Source of the DNA: Photobacterium salinisoli
GTDB taxonomy: Bacteria; Pseudomonadota; Gammaproteobacteria; Enterobacterales; Vibrionaceae
Direction: 5' to 3'
NCBI RefSeq assembly: GCF_003614885.1
Contig: NZ_QZMS01000007.1
Location: forward strand, 806,001-870,000
DNA: 64,000 nt
Position numbers and translations under genes: made by a program. Shown piece by piece: positions 42,761 through 52,180 of the stretch (positions within the stretch are counted from its first letter, which is position 1; each line of letters starts with the position of its first letter). The notes under the pieces were generated by a model that was not told where the DNA came from, did not search any database, and was given only the letters and a program-made list of their open reading frames with translations.

Positions 42761-43723
42761 ATGAATACTCAGGCAACCCGAAATGACACACAGCCTAAAG
42801 TGGTGGCGGTGAATCTCAACCCGGCGCTGGACCTGACCGGCAGTTTATCCGTGCTGGAGGCAGGTACGGTCAATCTGGTCGAGCGCGGGTCTCTGCACCC
42901 GGCAGGAAAAGGGGTGAATGTCGCCCGTGTACTGGCCGAACTGGGCGCCGCTGTCACAGTGACCGGTTTACTGGGAACCGAAAATCAGGATCCGTTTTGT
43001 GAACTCTTCAGCCAGTACGGTATTGAAGATGCCTTTGTTCGTGTACATGGCGCAAGCCGGATTAATGTCAAACTGGTCGAAGCCAGTGGCCGTGTCAGCG
43101 ACATCAACTTTCCTGGTGTGACAGTCAGCCAGAACGATGTGGCCGCCATGGAGAGCAAACTGTTCGAGCTGGCCGAGCAGCATGAGGTGTTTGTGATTGC
43201 TGGCAGCCTGCCGGCGGGACTGAGTCCGCAAGTCTGTGCGCAATGGATTAAAAGACTAAAAGCACAGGGTAAAAAGGTGCTGTTTGACAGCAGTAATCAG
43301 GCATTAAAAGCCGGCCTGACTGCTTCGCCCTGGCTGGTGAAGCCCAATGACGAAGAGTTGTCTGCCTGGTGCGGCAAGCCGTTGGAAACACCGGCAGAGC
43401 TGAAAAACGTCGCAGAAGCGCTCTATCGCCAGGATATCGCAAATGTTGTGGTATCGCTGGGCGAGAAAGGCGTGATGTGGCTGGATGAGTCTGGCTGGCT
43501 GCACTCACAGCCGCCAGTTATGGAGGTTGTCAGCACCGTCGGCGCCGGGGATACCCTTGTGGCTGGCTTATGCTGGGGTTACCTCAATCAATGGAATAAA
43601 CAAGAAACACTGGCGTTTGCGACGGCGTTGTCGGCACTGGCAGTGACCCAGGTAGGGGTCGGTGTACCCGATGACGCACTGCTAAATCAAACGTTGGAAA
43701 GTGTTCAGATCAGTAACGAGTAG
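42761..43723 (+). CDS. fruK: 1-phosphofructokinase
   Basis: 320 residues, PfkB/ribokinase family. The N-terminal sugar-binding pattern VNLNPALDLT and GGKGVNVARVL-like segment (here AGKGVNVARVLAELGA), and the catalytic VVSTVGAGDTLVAGL near residue 255 with Asp as base, are typical of FruK. It converts fructose 1-phosphate to fructose 1,6-bisphosphate and so also removes the Cra effector. Start abuts the fruB stop with no gap, indicating coupled translation. Confidence 0.95.
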   Translation: MNTQATRNDTQPKVVAVNLNPALDLTGSLSVLEAGTVNLVERGSLHPAGKGVNVARVLAELGAAVTVTGLLGTENQDPFCELFSQYGIEDAFVRVHGASRINVKLVEASGRVSDINFPGVTVSQNDVAAMESKLFELAEQHEVFVIAGSLPAGLSPQVCAQWIKRLKAQGKKVLFDSSNQALKAGLTASPWLVKPNDEELSAWCGKPLETPAELKNVAEALYRQDIANVVVSLGEKGVMWLDESGWLHSQPPVMEVVSTVGAGDTLVAGLCWGYLNQWNKQETLAFATALSALAVTQVGVGVPDDALLNQTLESVQISNE

Positions 43724-43767
43724 CCTGTTGGCCAAAACGTGAATTGTTGAATGACAAAGGTGACGAC

Positions 43768-45501
43768 ATGAAGATAGCAATACTGACCGCTTGCCCAAGC
43801 GGAATCGCAAACACGGTCATCGCGGCCGGTTTAATGGAACAAGCGGTGAAGGCACTGAACTGGCAGGCTGATATTGAAGCCCAGTCCAGTATTATGCCGG
43901 TGACCCCCTTGTCACAGGCTGCCATTGAACAGGCAGATGCTGTGGTAGTCATTGCAGATACTCCGGTGGATCTGACCCGTTTTGTCGGTAAAAAAGTATA
44001 TCAAGGCGGCATGGCAGAGTGTCTGGCTGATCCTAATGCCTTCCTGCAATCAGCAGTCTCGCAGGCCACTGTGCTGGCAAAGGCAGAGCCTATCGTTGCA
44101 GAGACCGCATCAGCTTCTGCGGCTAAACACATTGTTGCCATTACAGCATGCCCGACAGGGGTCGCACACACTTTTATGGCCGCAGAAGCACTGGAAGAAG
44201 AAGCGAAGCGCCAGGGTTACAGCATCAAAGTCGAAACCCGTGGCTCGGTAGGAGCCAAAAACCAGCTGACGGCTGAAGATATTTCAGCGGCTGATTTGGT
44301 GATCATTGCTGCCGATATCGAAGTGGATCTGTCCCGTTTTGAAGGAAAACGACTGTATAAAACCAGTACAGGCGCTGCCTTGAAGAAAACCCGACAGGAA
44401 ATCGATAATGCTTTTGCTTCTGCTTCCGTGTTTCATGGCAAAGCATCCGGCGCGGCCACAGTGTCAGCCAAAGAAGAGAAAACCGGCCCATACAAGCATC
44501 TGATGACGGGTGTCTCGCACATGTTGCCATTGGTCGTCGCCGGTGGTCTGGCTATCGCTTTGTCGTTCGTGTTTGGTATCGAAGCGTTCAAAGAAGAGGG
44601 CACCTTAGCCGCCGCATTAATGCAGATTGGGGGTAGCTCGGCCTTTGCACTGATGGTTCCTGTTCTGGCGGGCTATATCGCGTATTCTATCGCGGACCGT
44701 CCGGGTCTGGCACCGGGCTTAATTGGCGGCATGCTGGCCAGTTCAACCGGGGCCGGATTTCTGGGAGGGATCGTTGCTGGTTTTCTGGCGGGATACAGTG
44801 CCAAGCTGATTGCTGAAAACGTGCGTTTACCGTCATCGATGGAAGCGCTGAAACCTATTCTTATCATTCCGCTGCTCGCCAGCCTGATCACCGGACTGGT
44901 GATGATCTACATTGTTGGCGGTCCGGTATCTGCAGCCATGAACGGGTTGACCGAGTTTTTGAACAACATGGGTTCGGCTAACGCTGTGCTGCTGGGCATT
45001 CTGCTGGGCTGTATGATGTGTTTTGACTTGGGTGGTCCGGTCAACAAAGCGGCATATACCTTTGGTGTCGGCCTGCTGGCATCACAAACCTATGGTCCGA
45101 TGGCGGCGGTGATGGCAGCCGGTATGGTACCGGCACTGGGTATGGGGCTGGCTACTTTCCTGGCTAAACGCAAGTTTTCACTGCCAGAGCAGGAAGCAGG
45201 CAAAGCCTCTTTTGTGCTTGGACTGTGCTTTATCTCCGAAGGAGCGATTCCATTTGCCGCTCGCGACCCCATGCGTGTGATTCCAAGCTGCATGGCTGGC
45301 GGCGCGTTAACCGGCGCATTGTCTATGTTGATTGGGGCAAAACTGATGGCACCGCATGGTGGCCTGTTTGTGTTGTTTATTCCTAACGCCATTACACCTG
45401 TGCTGATGTATCTGGTTGCGATTGCGGCGGGTACGATTCTGACGGGGGCCACATATGCGTTTCTGAAACGTGCTGAACAGGCGGAGCTGGTGACGGCATA
45501 A
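43768..45501 (+). CDS. fruA: Fructose PTS permease, EIIB'BC
   Basis: 577 residues from ATG 43768. Two tandem EIIB domains: B' at about 1-100 and B at about 125-220, the latter with phospho-Cys in ITACPTGVAHT; then the EIIC membrane domain of about 8-10 helices (PLVVAGGLAIALSFVFGIEA onwards, with LGGPVNKAAYTFG and SEGAIPFAARDP). In E. coli FruA the B' domain lacks the active Cys, but here B' reads LTACPSGIANT and keeps it. It imports fructose as fructose 1-phosphate. Last gene of the operon, followed by a strong hairpin. Confidence 0.94.
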   Translation: MKIAILTACPSGIANTVIAAGLMEQAVKALNWQADIEAQSSIMPVTPLSQAAIEQADAVVVIADTPVDLTRFVGKKVYQGGMAECLADPNAFLQSAVSQATVLAKAEPIVAETASASAAKHIVAITACPTGVAHTFMAAEALEEEAKRQGYSIKVETRGSVGAKNQLTAEDISAADLVIIAADIEVDLSRFEGKRLYKTSTGAALKKTRQEIDNAFASASVFHGKASGAATVSAKEEKTGPYKHLMTGVSHMLPLVVAGGLAIALSFVFGIEAFKEEGTLAAALMQIGGSSAFALMVPVLAGYIAYSIADRPGLAPGLIGGMLASSTGAGFLGGIVAGFLAGYSAKLIAENVRLPSSMEALKPILIIPLLASLITGLVMIYIVGGPVSAAMNGLTEFLNNMGSANAVLLGILLGCMMCFDLGGPVNKAAYTFGVGLLASQTYGPMAAVMAAGMVPALGMGLATFLAKRKFSLPEQEAGKASFVLGLCFISEGAIPFAARDPMRVIPSCMAGGALTGALSMLIGAKLMAPHGGLFVLFIPNAITPVLMYLVAIAAGTILTGATYAFLKRAEQAELVTA

Positions 45502-45510
45502 AGAAAAGAG

Positions 45511-45535
45511 CCCCAGACATATAACATGTCTGGGG
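45511..45535 (+). terminator. Hairpin at the end of fruBKA
   Basis: Perfect 10-bp stem CCCCAGACAT / ATGTCTGGGG with a 5-base loop, 10 bases after the fruA stop. No T-run follows (GCGTTG), so it may act as a 3' message protector or a factor-assisted end. Confidence 0.65.
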
Positions 45536-45779
45536 CGTTGCCACCGCTGCCTACTGAATCTTTGGGTGCTTATCCCCGTTATACACTCTGCTTTCCCCAA
45601 AAAGCGCATTGCACAGAGTGAATGAGAACATTGACCGCGTTGTTTTATGTAGGCTCTCCTTGCGAGTAAAGACTGCCATACTGGCGAATGCGCATGTTTC
45701 CCAATTATTATTGTTTGCTGCCCAATGTCATCATGGATGCATTGATGTTGTTATTACTTTCCTCGCATGTTACCTGCGA

Positions 45780-46532
45780 TTATTCTTCGACTGCGTACAG
45801 AATGGTGTCATCACTGGTAATCAGCAGATACGTATCTCCCGGTTCCAGGTTGGGTAAACAGAGATCCAGTTGTTGTGGCGCTATTACCTCGCCGTCCTGA
45901 CCTTTGGTCGCTGAAATTTCAAACTTATCACCACAACCTGCCATCAATATAGTTGGCGAAACTTTGCCTGCCGTGACATTGGTTGATCCCGTTGCTGACG
46001 CAGACTGGTAATCAATTTTGATGTCGGTATTGGTAAAAACTCTGAACCCGTACTGATCGTCCGGTACGTCATCGTCGTTATCGCGTCGGATAGAAGTCAC
46101 CTTGAAGCTGTTGGTGGTTTCACCATCCAGCCATACAATTGTCCACCAATCCTCACCGTTGTTGAGCAGGGTATTTGTTTGCGCCGGTTCTTCTTCCAGC
46201 TGATATTTGGTGTCCCAGATACCGATGGTGACAGGCTGAGCTGAGCTGCCGCCCCAGCGGTGCATATATTCACGGTGCGTACTGTCGCTGATCGGGCCGC
46301 CTTGCATATTGTCAGTCGTGAACAAGCTGGCGGTACTCGCATCAGAGCCGTTTTGCACAAAAACATTCACTTGCTCGCGGGCCGTATTGACGAAGGTCAG
46401 TCTGGCCTGGCGATCCAGCTGGCTGCTGCCACCGGATGCATCACCAGAATCACTGCCTGAGCCACCACCACAGGCACTCAGCGTTACAATGATTCCCAGA
46501 TTAAGCGCAAAACCCCACAATGGCTTATTCAT
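45780..46532 (-). CDS. Putative exported lipoprotein of unknown function
   Basis: 250 residues with a lipoprotein signal (MNKPLWGF, hydrophobic core, lipobox LSAC, Cys21), followed by a Gly/Ser-rich linker of about 15 residues. The mature part starts RLTFVNTAREQVNVFVQNGS, a pattern that recalls beta-sandwich repeats of DUF4397-type proteins, but the match is too weak to name. Two later Cys residues (MAGCGDK and LDLCLPN) could form a disulfide. It stands alone between fruA (convergent) and ppsR, with no shared promoter. I do not recognise it. Confidence 0.7.
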   Translation of the reverse strand: MNKPLWGFALNLGIIVTLSACGGGSGSDSGDASGGSSQLDRQARLTFVNTAREQVNVFVQNGSDASTASLFTTDNMQGGPISDSTHREYMHRWGGSSAQPVTIGIWDTKYQLEEEPAQTNTLLNNGEDWWTIVWLDGETTNSFKVTSIRRDNDDDVPDDQYGFRVFTNTDIKIDYQSASATGSTNVTAGKVSPTILMAGCGDKFEISATKGQDGEVIAPQQLDLCLPNLEPGDTYLLITSDDTILYAVEE

Positions 46533-46753
46533 TTGCCACCTCTAGTTGGATTAATTTATTCCTTTCTCAGTAAGCATATTGCAACGATTGGAGCTTTTTT
46601 GAGTAATACGAGGGGCGCAGAAAAGTTTTCATTAATTAGTTCAAATTGCGAGGTTTTTTCACTCTCAAAGCTGAGACAGACTGTCTGGCGGCTCGGTATA
46701 ACATGCGATCTGTCAATCAACGAGCAGATTCAGTCAGGCTGGAAGGGAAGCGG

Positions 46754-46782
46754 CTAAGCCATAGTTTGGCACTATGGCTTAG
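46754..46782. terminator. Perfect 12-bp hairpin downstream of ppsR
   Basis: CTAAGCCATAGT / ACTATGGCTTAG with a TTGGC loop, 32 bases past the ppsR stop. A T-rich tail (TTAATTTT) follows on the right side only, which is the wrong side for ppsR, so the direction in which it works is unclear. Confidence 0.55.
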
Positions 46783-46813
46783 TTAATTTTATAACATTAT
46801 CAATAATATTTTA

Positions 46814-47647
46814 TTAACACATTCTGCGTTTCAGGCCGCTGATATCCAGCAGCCGGGTTGAGATCTCTTCAACAGACAGGGAAGTGGTGTTGAGATAAGG
46901 GATAGCCTCGCGGCGGAACATAGCTTCGACTTTCGACAGTTCACTTTCGCACTGCCCCTCACTGGCGTACTGACTGTTGGCGTAGCGCTCGTTGCGAATG
47001 GTGACAAGACGCTCCGTATCTATGGTTAACCCGTATGTTTTGTAGCGATAAGGTTCAATTTCCTTGGGAAGCCTAAGGCTGTTCATATCGTCAGCAATGA
47101 AGGGGTAGTTCACTGCGCGTATGCCAAATTGCATCGCCAGATACAGGCTGGTAGGGGTTTTTCCACATCTTGATACGCCGAGCAGGATAATATCGGCCTT
47201 ATCCAGGTTACTCAGGGATATTCCATCGTCATGGGCCAGCGTGTATTCGATGGCTGCGATTCTGTCCTGATAGCTGGCCACATCACGGCTGATGCTGTGT
47301 GAGCGGCCCAGCATGGCATTGGGCTGCATGTTCAAATCTTTACTGAGCGGCTGAACCAGTGCGTCAAGTACATCATACAATTTGGCCTGACATTGATTAA
47401 TAACGGCTTTTACTTCCGGCAGTACGATGGAGTAAAAAACCAGTGGCTCAACACCAGATACCCGATGGGCTTCATTAATTTTTTCTTTAACCTGCAGAGC
47501 ACGTTCAACCGACTCAACAAAAGGCAGTGTGGTTTGGCGAATCTCAAGGTTAAATTGACCAAGTACGGCGTGCCCAAGTGTTTCAGATGTAATCGCTGTA
47601 CCGTCAGAAACGTAAAACACATCACGAAAATCAGATTTGCGGCGCAT
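46814..47647 (-). CDS. ppsR: PEP synthase regulatory protein (kinase/pyrophosphorylase)
   Basis: 277 residues (E. coli 277), DUF299 family. The start MRRKSDFRDVFYVSDGTAIT and the P-loop-like LLGVSRCGKTPTSLYLA near residue 150 are diagnostic. The enzyme inactivates PpsA by ADP-dependent phosphorylation of a Thr next to the catalytic His and reactivates it by phosphorolysis. It is divergent from its target ppsA at 47868, the usual arrangement. Confidence 0.95.
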   Translation of the reverse strand: MRRKSDFRDVFYVSDGTAITSETLGHAVLGQFNLEIRQTTLPFVESVERALQVKEKINEAHRVSGVEPLVFYSIVLPEVKAVINQCQAKLYDVLDALVQPLSKDLNMQPNAMLGRSHSISRDVASYQDRIAAIEYTLAHDDGISLSNLDKADIILLGVSRCGKTPTSLYLAMQFGIRAVNYPFIADDMNSLRLPKEIEPYRYKTYGLTIDTERLVTIRNERYANSQYASEGQCESELSKVEAMFRREAIPYLNTTSLSVEEISTRLLDISGLKRRMC

Positions 47648-47803
47648 AATAAGTTGAGTCCTTTAGATGATCCTGTAACGATTGAGGCCAACAAACAATT
47701 TATAACTATAACCCTACAGGGTAAGTGTTCTGCTGAGCAAGGTTTTGCCAGCAGTTTGTCTTGAACGGCGACTATTCTGAAGCAAGTTTTTTTTGAATGC
47801 TAA

Positions 47804-47819
47804 AGCAATCGTTTCCGTT
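47804..47819. promoter_or_regulatory. Possible Cra site in front of ppsA
   Basis: AGCAATCGTTTCCGTT shares the nine-base core AATCGTTTC with the Cra consensus GCTGAATCGTTTCAGC; the outer arms are degenerate. It is about 50 bases before ppsA. Cra activates ppsA in E. coli, which makes the position suggestive. Confidence 0.35.
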
Positions 47820-47867
47820 GAGAGTTTGCCCACACTATACAGCTGATCCAATACAAGGAGACTTCCC

Positions 47868-50231
47868 GTGCAACAGAATGTTGTTTGGTATGATGCTTTA
47901 TCAATGAACGACGTTGATAAAGTTGGTGGTAAGAACGCATCGCTGGGCGAAATGGTCGCCAATCTTGCGAATGCTGGCGTGAAAGTACCTAACGGCTACG
48001 CAACAACATCTTATGCATTCAACCAGTTTCTGGAAGCCAATAACCTGAATGATCGTATTTACGATCTGCTGGATACGCTGGATGTCGATGATGTGAATGC
48101 GCTGAAGCAGGCTGGCGATACTATCCGTAAATGGGTGTATGAAGCGCCGCTGCCAGCCGACCTTGAGCAAGACATCCGTCAGTGCTACAAGGAACTGGGT
48201 GAAGGTGACGAGATGCTGTCCGTCGCTGTGCGCTCTTCTGCTACGGCCGAAGACCTGCCTGATGCCTCGTTCGCAGGTCAGCAGGAAACTTTCCTTAACG
48301 TTCGCGGTATCGATTCTGTCATCGAAGCCGTGAAACACGTATTTGCTTCTCTGTTTAACGATCGTGCTATTTCATACCGTGTTCATCAGGGCTTTGACCA
48401 TAAAGGTGTTGCACTGTCAGCCGGTATTCAGCGCATGGTGCGCTCTGATAAAGCTTCTTCCGGTGTGATGTTTACACTGGACACTGAATCTGGCTTTGAT
48501 CAGGTTGTGTTCATCACATCTTCTGTCGGTCTGGGTGAAATGGTCGTGCAGGGCGCGGTTAACCCAGACGAATTCTACGTTCATAAACCGACTCTGGTTG
48601 CCGGTAATCCTGCCGTCGTTCGCCGTACACTGGGCTCTAAGCTGCAGAAAATGATTTACGGTGAAGGTAAAGCACTGGGCACTCAAGTTGTTATCCAAGA
48701 CACAAACGCGACAGAGCAAAACAGCTTCTCCCTGACTGATGACGAAGTCGAGGCGCTGGCGAAGCAAGCCATGATCATCGAAAAACACTACGGTCGTCCA
48801 ATGGACATCGAGTGGGCGAAAGACGGTATTACCGGTGAGCTGATGATTGTTCAGGCGCGTCCGGAAACTGTTCGCTCCCGCGATGATGCCAACGTGATGG
48901 AGCGTTTCCATCTGAACGGTCAGGGTAAATCTCTGGTTGAAGGTCGTGCGATTGGTCAGCGTATCGGTACGGGTGTGGTCCGTGTGGTCAATCATCTCGA
49001 CCAGATGGATCAGGTGCAGGCGGGCGATGTGCTGGTGGCTGACATGACAGACCCGGACTGGGAACCTGTGATGAAGAAAGCGGCTGCCATCGTGACTAAC
49101 CGTGGCGGACGTACCTGTCACGCGGCGATCATTGCCCGTGAGCTGGGTATTCCGGCTGTTGTCGGTTGTGGTAACGCCACTGAGCTGCTCAAAGACGGCC
49201 AGATTGTGACGGTTTCCTGTGCACAAGGCGAAACGGGCTTTATCTACGAAGGCGAACTGGATTTCGAAATCCGCCGCTCTGAAGTGGATAACCTGCCTGA
49301 ACTGCCACTGAAAGTCATGATGAACGTGGGCAACCCGGATCGCGCATTCGACTTCGCTTGTATTCCGAACGAAGGGGTTGGTCTGGCGCGTCTGGAGTTC
49401 ATCATCAACAAGATGATCGGCATTCACCCGAAAGCGCTGCTGAACTATGATGCGCAGTCGGACGAGCTGAAAGCTGAAATCGACCGTCGTATCGCAGGTT
49501 ACTCCGACCCGGTTGAATTCTACATTCAGAAACTGACCGAAGGGATCTCAACTCTGGCTGCTGCCTTCTGGCCGAAGCGTGTCATCGTTCGGATGTCAGA
49601 CTTCAAATCGAACGAGTACCGCAATCTGGTTGGCGGTGTGAACTTCGAACCGGTTGAAGAAAACCCGATGATCGGTTTCCGTGGCGCCTCTCGCTACGTA
49701 TCGCCTCAGTTCCAGGATTGTTTTGCGCTGGAATGTGAAGCGATCAAGCGTGTTCGCAACACCATGGGGCTGCGCAACGTCGAAATCATGATCCCGTTCG
49801 TACGTACCGTGAGCGAAGCCGCTTCCGTGATTGACTTGCTGGCGAAATTCGACCTGCGTCGCGGCGAGAATGGCCTGAAAGTCATCATGATGTGTGAGCT
49901 GCCATCGAACGCGATTCTGGCCGAAGAGTTCCTGAAGTACTTCGACGGCTTCTCTATCGGCTCTAACGACATGACACAGCTGACGCTGGGTCTGGACCGT
50001 GACTCCGGTGAAATCGCCCACATGTTTGATGAGCGTAACGAAGCGGTGAAAGCCATGCTGTCGATGGCGATCAAAGCGGCCCGTAAAGCCGGGAAATATG
50101 TCGGTATCTGTGGTCAGGGCCCATCTGACCATGAAGATCTTGCCGACTGGCTGATGGAGCAGGGTATCGATTCTGTATCCCTGAACCCGGACACCGTGGT
50201 GGAAACCTGGCTGCACCTGGGTAAGAAATAA
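47868..50231 (+). CDS. ppsA: Phosphoenolpyruvate synthase (housekeeping copy)
   Basis: 787 residues (E. coli 792). N-terminal ATP-binding domain ([36 protein letters not shown]), phospho-His domain with [14 protein letters not shown] where His is catalytic and Thr is the PpsR target, and C-terminal PEP/pyruvate barrel with the catalytic Cys in [15 protein letters not shown]. It allows growth on pyruvate, lactate and other three-carbon acids. GTG start at 47868 is preceded by AAGGAG. The codon use looks optimised for high expression. A large antisense open frame (48417-49427) is a shadow. Confidence 0.96.
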   Translation: MQQNVVWYDALSMNDVDKVGGKNASLGEMVANLANAGVKVPNGYATTSYAFNQFLEANNLNDRIYDLLDTLDVDDVNALKQAGDTIRKWVYEAPLPADLEQDIRQCYKELGEGDEMLSVAVRSSATAEDLPDASFAGQQETFLNVRGIDSVIEAVKHVFASLFNDRAISYRVHQGFDHKGVALSAGIQRMVRSDKASSGVMFTLDTESGFDQVVFITSSVGLGEMVVQGAVNPDEFYVHKPTLVAGNPAVVRRTLGSKLQKMIYGEGKALGTQVVIQDTNATEQNSFSLTDDEVEALAKQAMIIEKHYGRPMDIEWAKDGITGELMIVQARPETVRSRDDANVMERFHLNGQGKSLVEGRAIGQRIGTGVVRVVNHLDQMDQVQAGDVLVADMTDPDWEPVMKKAAAIVTNRGGRTCHAAIIARELGIPAVVGCGNATELLKDGQIVTVSCAQGETGFIYEGELDFEIRRSEVDNLPELPLKVMMNVGNPDRAFDFACIPNEGVGLARLEFIINKMIGIHPKALLNYDAQSDELKAEIDRRIAGYSDPVEFYIQKLTEGISTLAAAFWPKRVIVRMSDFKSNEYRNLVGGVNFEPVEENPMIGFRGASRYVSPQFQDCFALECEAIKRVRNTMGLRNVEIMIPFVRTVSEAASVIDLLAKFDLRRGENGLKVIMMCELPSNAILAEEFLKYFDGFSIGSNDMTQLTLGLDRDSGEIAHMFDERNEAVKAMLSMAIKAARKAGKYVGICGQGPSDHEDLADWLMEQGIDSVSLNPDTVVETWLHLGKK

Positions 50232-50262
50232 GCACACGTCAGCTAAGCTGAAATAAAGTATC

Positions 50263-50290
50263 AAAGCCCGCGCAAGTCGCGGGCTTTTTA
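50263..50290 (+). terminator. Intrinsic terminator after ppsA
   Basis: AAAGCCCGCG / CGCGGGCTTT stem with CAAGT loop followed by TTTTT, 32 bases after the stop. Confidence 0.92.
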
Positions 50291-50319
50291 CATCTGTGCC
50301 CACAGCAAACGCTTTCAGT

Positions 50320-50645
50320 TCCTCCCCCTTTTTAAGGGGGAGGCTAGGAGGGGGTTATTTGGCACAGACGCTAATTCCGTGCTCGCTTCACGAACCCCAC
50401 CCTGACCCTCCCCTTGCCAAGGGGAGGGAATTGCTGAGCTCACAATGAATTCGGTCCGGTTCTTTCCCCTTATCAAGGGGGAGGCTAGGAGGGGGTTATT
50501 TGGCGCAATCGCCAAATCCGTGCTCGCTTCACGAACCCCACCCTGATTCTCCCCTTGCCAAGGGGAGGGGATTGCCGTACTCACAACAGACTCGGTCTTG
50601 TTCCTCCCCCTTTTCAAGGGGGAGGTTAGGAGGGGGTTACAGGGC
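50320..50645. repeat. 141-bp direct repeat, about 2.3 units, built from C/G-rich palindromes
   Basis: The segment AGGCTAGGAGGGGGTTA occurs at 50341, 50482 and (as AGGTTAGGAG...) 50623, exactly 141 bases apart each time. Each unit contains two palindromes: CTCCCCCTT(TTT)AAGGGGGAG and CTCCCCTTGCCAAGGGGAG, and shares CGTGCTCGCTTCACGAACCC. The first two units are nearly identical along their whole length, and the third copy is cut after its first palindrome. It lies between ppsA's terminator and a lipoprotein gene. The structure is like REP/BIME-type extragenic palindromes. An open frame on the minus strand across the repeat (110 residues with repeated SPLKRGRN) is an artefact of the repeat. Confidence 0.85.
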
Positions 50646-50868
50646 ACAGGCGGAAAATTGTGCTCACTTATCCACCAATTCCTCTTTCTATTTCAATGAG
50701 TTACTTTATTCTCCTCCCATCAATATCACACTTGTTGTCTAAGCAGTGTGATCCTTATGCATAGAGTAAAAGCACTATATTGATATGCAATTCGCTCAGT
50801 GAAACCCTATGTGCATCAACAGGGGGAACCTGTTGATTTCATTTCATATTGCATGTTGAGAGAGAAAG

Positions 50869-51588
50869 ATGTTTAAAAAGAAATTATCCGTTGTGATGTT
50901 GGCATCACTGGGCCTATTTGGTTGTGACTGGAACGACGACGATAAAAAAGCGGTTGAAGAAGCCGTGAAAGACAATGTGGTCGAGGAAGTGGTTAAGCCT
51001 GAAGGGTTGAATGTTCAGGTGGATTTGTATAATAAGCTACCAGAAGATTTTCATAATGCTTATGTTTCATTTTATTTTGACACCGACAACTCAGGTAGCA
51101 TTGATGAGAATGATTTTAACATTCAAGTATATTTTGCTGATAGGGATCCAAGCATCACTGCTGAGATAAGATACCCTATTAGAGAAAATAACGCACCTTC
51201 AAAACATCACTACATTGTTGAACGTTTAGGAGTGGTAAACGTTGATAGTTCTGATGGCAAATCAACGATTAATATCAATATATTTCCTGAGCCTATTTTG
51301 GCGGATGAATCAGTAAATGGCAGTCTGGGTCTAGATAGTGATGGTAGACCACATCCTGTTTTAAATGAATATTTGGAATTGTTTGAGAAGGCCAAAAGTG
51401 CGACTCACTTTGATACCTATGTGGATTATCGAGGTGATTCACCTGCTGATAGAAGTAGGGATTTTCTAAGTGATGGCGGTAAAGTACCATTGCAGTTAAC
51501 TTCTAATGTATTCTCAGATTCAAAAGATGATTATGACGGTGAGACCAATTACGCCGACATCGAGCGAGTAACAATCAGCTTCGATTAA
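50869..51588 (+). CDS. AT-rich lipoprotein with one EF-hand calcium-binding loop
   Basis: 239 residues. Signal with lipobox LFGC (Cys19) followed by acidic WNDDDKK. Near residue 72 lies a canonical EF-hand loop, DTDNSGSIDEND, with acidic or oxygen ligands at positions 1, 3, 5 and 12, Gly at 6 and Ile at 8, so Ca2+ binding is likely. The rest is rich in Asp/Ser and looks like a beta-rich exported domain. Its base composition is clearly more AT-rich than its neighbours, which suggests recent acquisition. It sits between the palindromic repeats and an MFS pseudogene, with its own terminator. No function is recognised. Confidence 0.75.
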   Translation: MFKKKLSVVMLASLGLFGCDWNDDDKKAVEEAVKDNVVEEVVKPEGLNVQVDLYNKLPEDFHNAYVSFYFDTDNSGSIDENDFNIQVYFADRDPSITAEIRYPIRENNAPSKHHYIVERLGVVNVDSSDGKSTININIFPEPILADESVNGSLGLDSDGRPHPVLNEYLELFEKAKSATHFDTYVDYRGDSPADRSRDFLSDGGKVPLQLTSNVFSDSKDDYDGETNYADIERVTISFD

Positions 51589-51608
51589 TTCAAGTTTTTA
51601 TTGTGATA

Positions 51609-51632
51609 ATAAGCCCGCATTTGCGGGCTTAT
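51609..51632 (+). terminator. Hairpin after the EF-hand lipoprotein
   Basis: ATAAGCCCGCA / TGCGGGCTTAT, perfect 11-bp stem with a TT centre, 20 bases after the stop. No T-run follows. Confidence 0.7.
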
Positions 51633-51674
51633 GTGTCTCTGAAAATAAAAACTACCGTCATTCACTGTTTTATT

Positions 51675-52075
51675 TCACCGCTCCTCAACCACACGCACGA
51701 CGGCTTTTTCCTTCCGCCGGGTAAAGGCAATCCCGGTGACCAGAACTGAAAACCCGAGACAGACTCACGCCGGGGGTTACGAGGAAATCACCACAGTAGT
51801 TGCCAGCAGAGAGGCCAGGCCATAACCCAGGGTGTGTGACATCGAAGTTAAACCGGCGATTTTGCCTTATTGCTCAGGGTTGGTTTGGGTGGTCATGGAC
51901 GTATAGGCAGGCGCCATGCCTGCCAATGCTTGCAGCACGACAATTTTGGGACCGTTGCGGTCACTCTAGCTGTCCCAGAACGGTGCTGAAGGCAGGAACA
52001 GAAAGCTGCCAATCGCAATCACAAATCAACCAGGTGGGTAAGCCAAATGCGGAGTGTTCTTGTTCTCACTGAAAT
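51675..52075 (-). pseudogene. Remnant of an MFS (DHA1-type) exporter, possibly a siderophore exporter
   Basis: On the minus strand, translation in pieces gives recognisable MFS fragments: an N-terminal piece (NTPHLAYP, then VIAIGSFLFLPSAPFWDS), motif A as SDRNGPKIVVLQALAGMAPAY, and directly after it a C-terminal-half piece (QGKIAGLTSMSHTLGYGLAS then LLATTVVISS) and the tail FSVLVTGIAFTRRKEKAVV ending in a stop at 51675. In-frame stops interrupt it after WDS and after PEQ, at least two frameshifts are needed, and the stretch joining motif A to the C-terminal piece is far too short, so most of the middle is deleted. Only about 130 of an expected 400 residues remain. It lies just upstream of fhuCDB-iutA, where relatives may carry an exporter. 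Confidence 0.75.
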
Positions 52076-52107
52076 CAGTGACAGGTATCCTACATCTAAA
52101 TAGTTGT

Positions 52108-52125
52108 GAAAACTATTATCATTAA
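52108..52125. promoter_or_regulatory. Fur box upstream of fhuC
   Basis: GAAAACTATTATCATTAA fits the right half of the Fur consensus well (ATTATCATT) and the left half loosely. TATGAT at 52134-52139 could be the -10 of the same promoter. It is about 60 bases before the fhuC start. Confidence 0.6.
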
Positions 52126-52180
52126 CAGTGCGCTATGATAAAGTTCGTGCACTTTGTTGTGCAACACAATTACCGCATTC

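Noticed and set aside
48417..49427. 336-residue open frame opposite ppsA
   Set aside because: Shadow produced by the strongly biased codon use of ppsA; His/Thr/Arg-rich composition without any known motif.
50315..50647. CRISPR array or coding sequence across the C/G-rich repeats
   Set aside because: The period is 141 bases with only two to three units and the spacers are themselves conserved; no cas genes. The minus-strand open frame is only the translated repeat.
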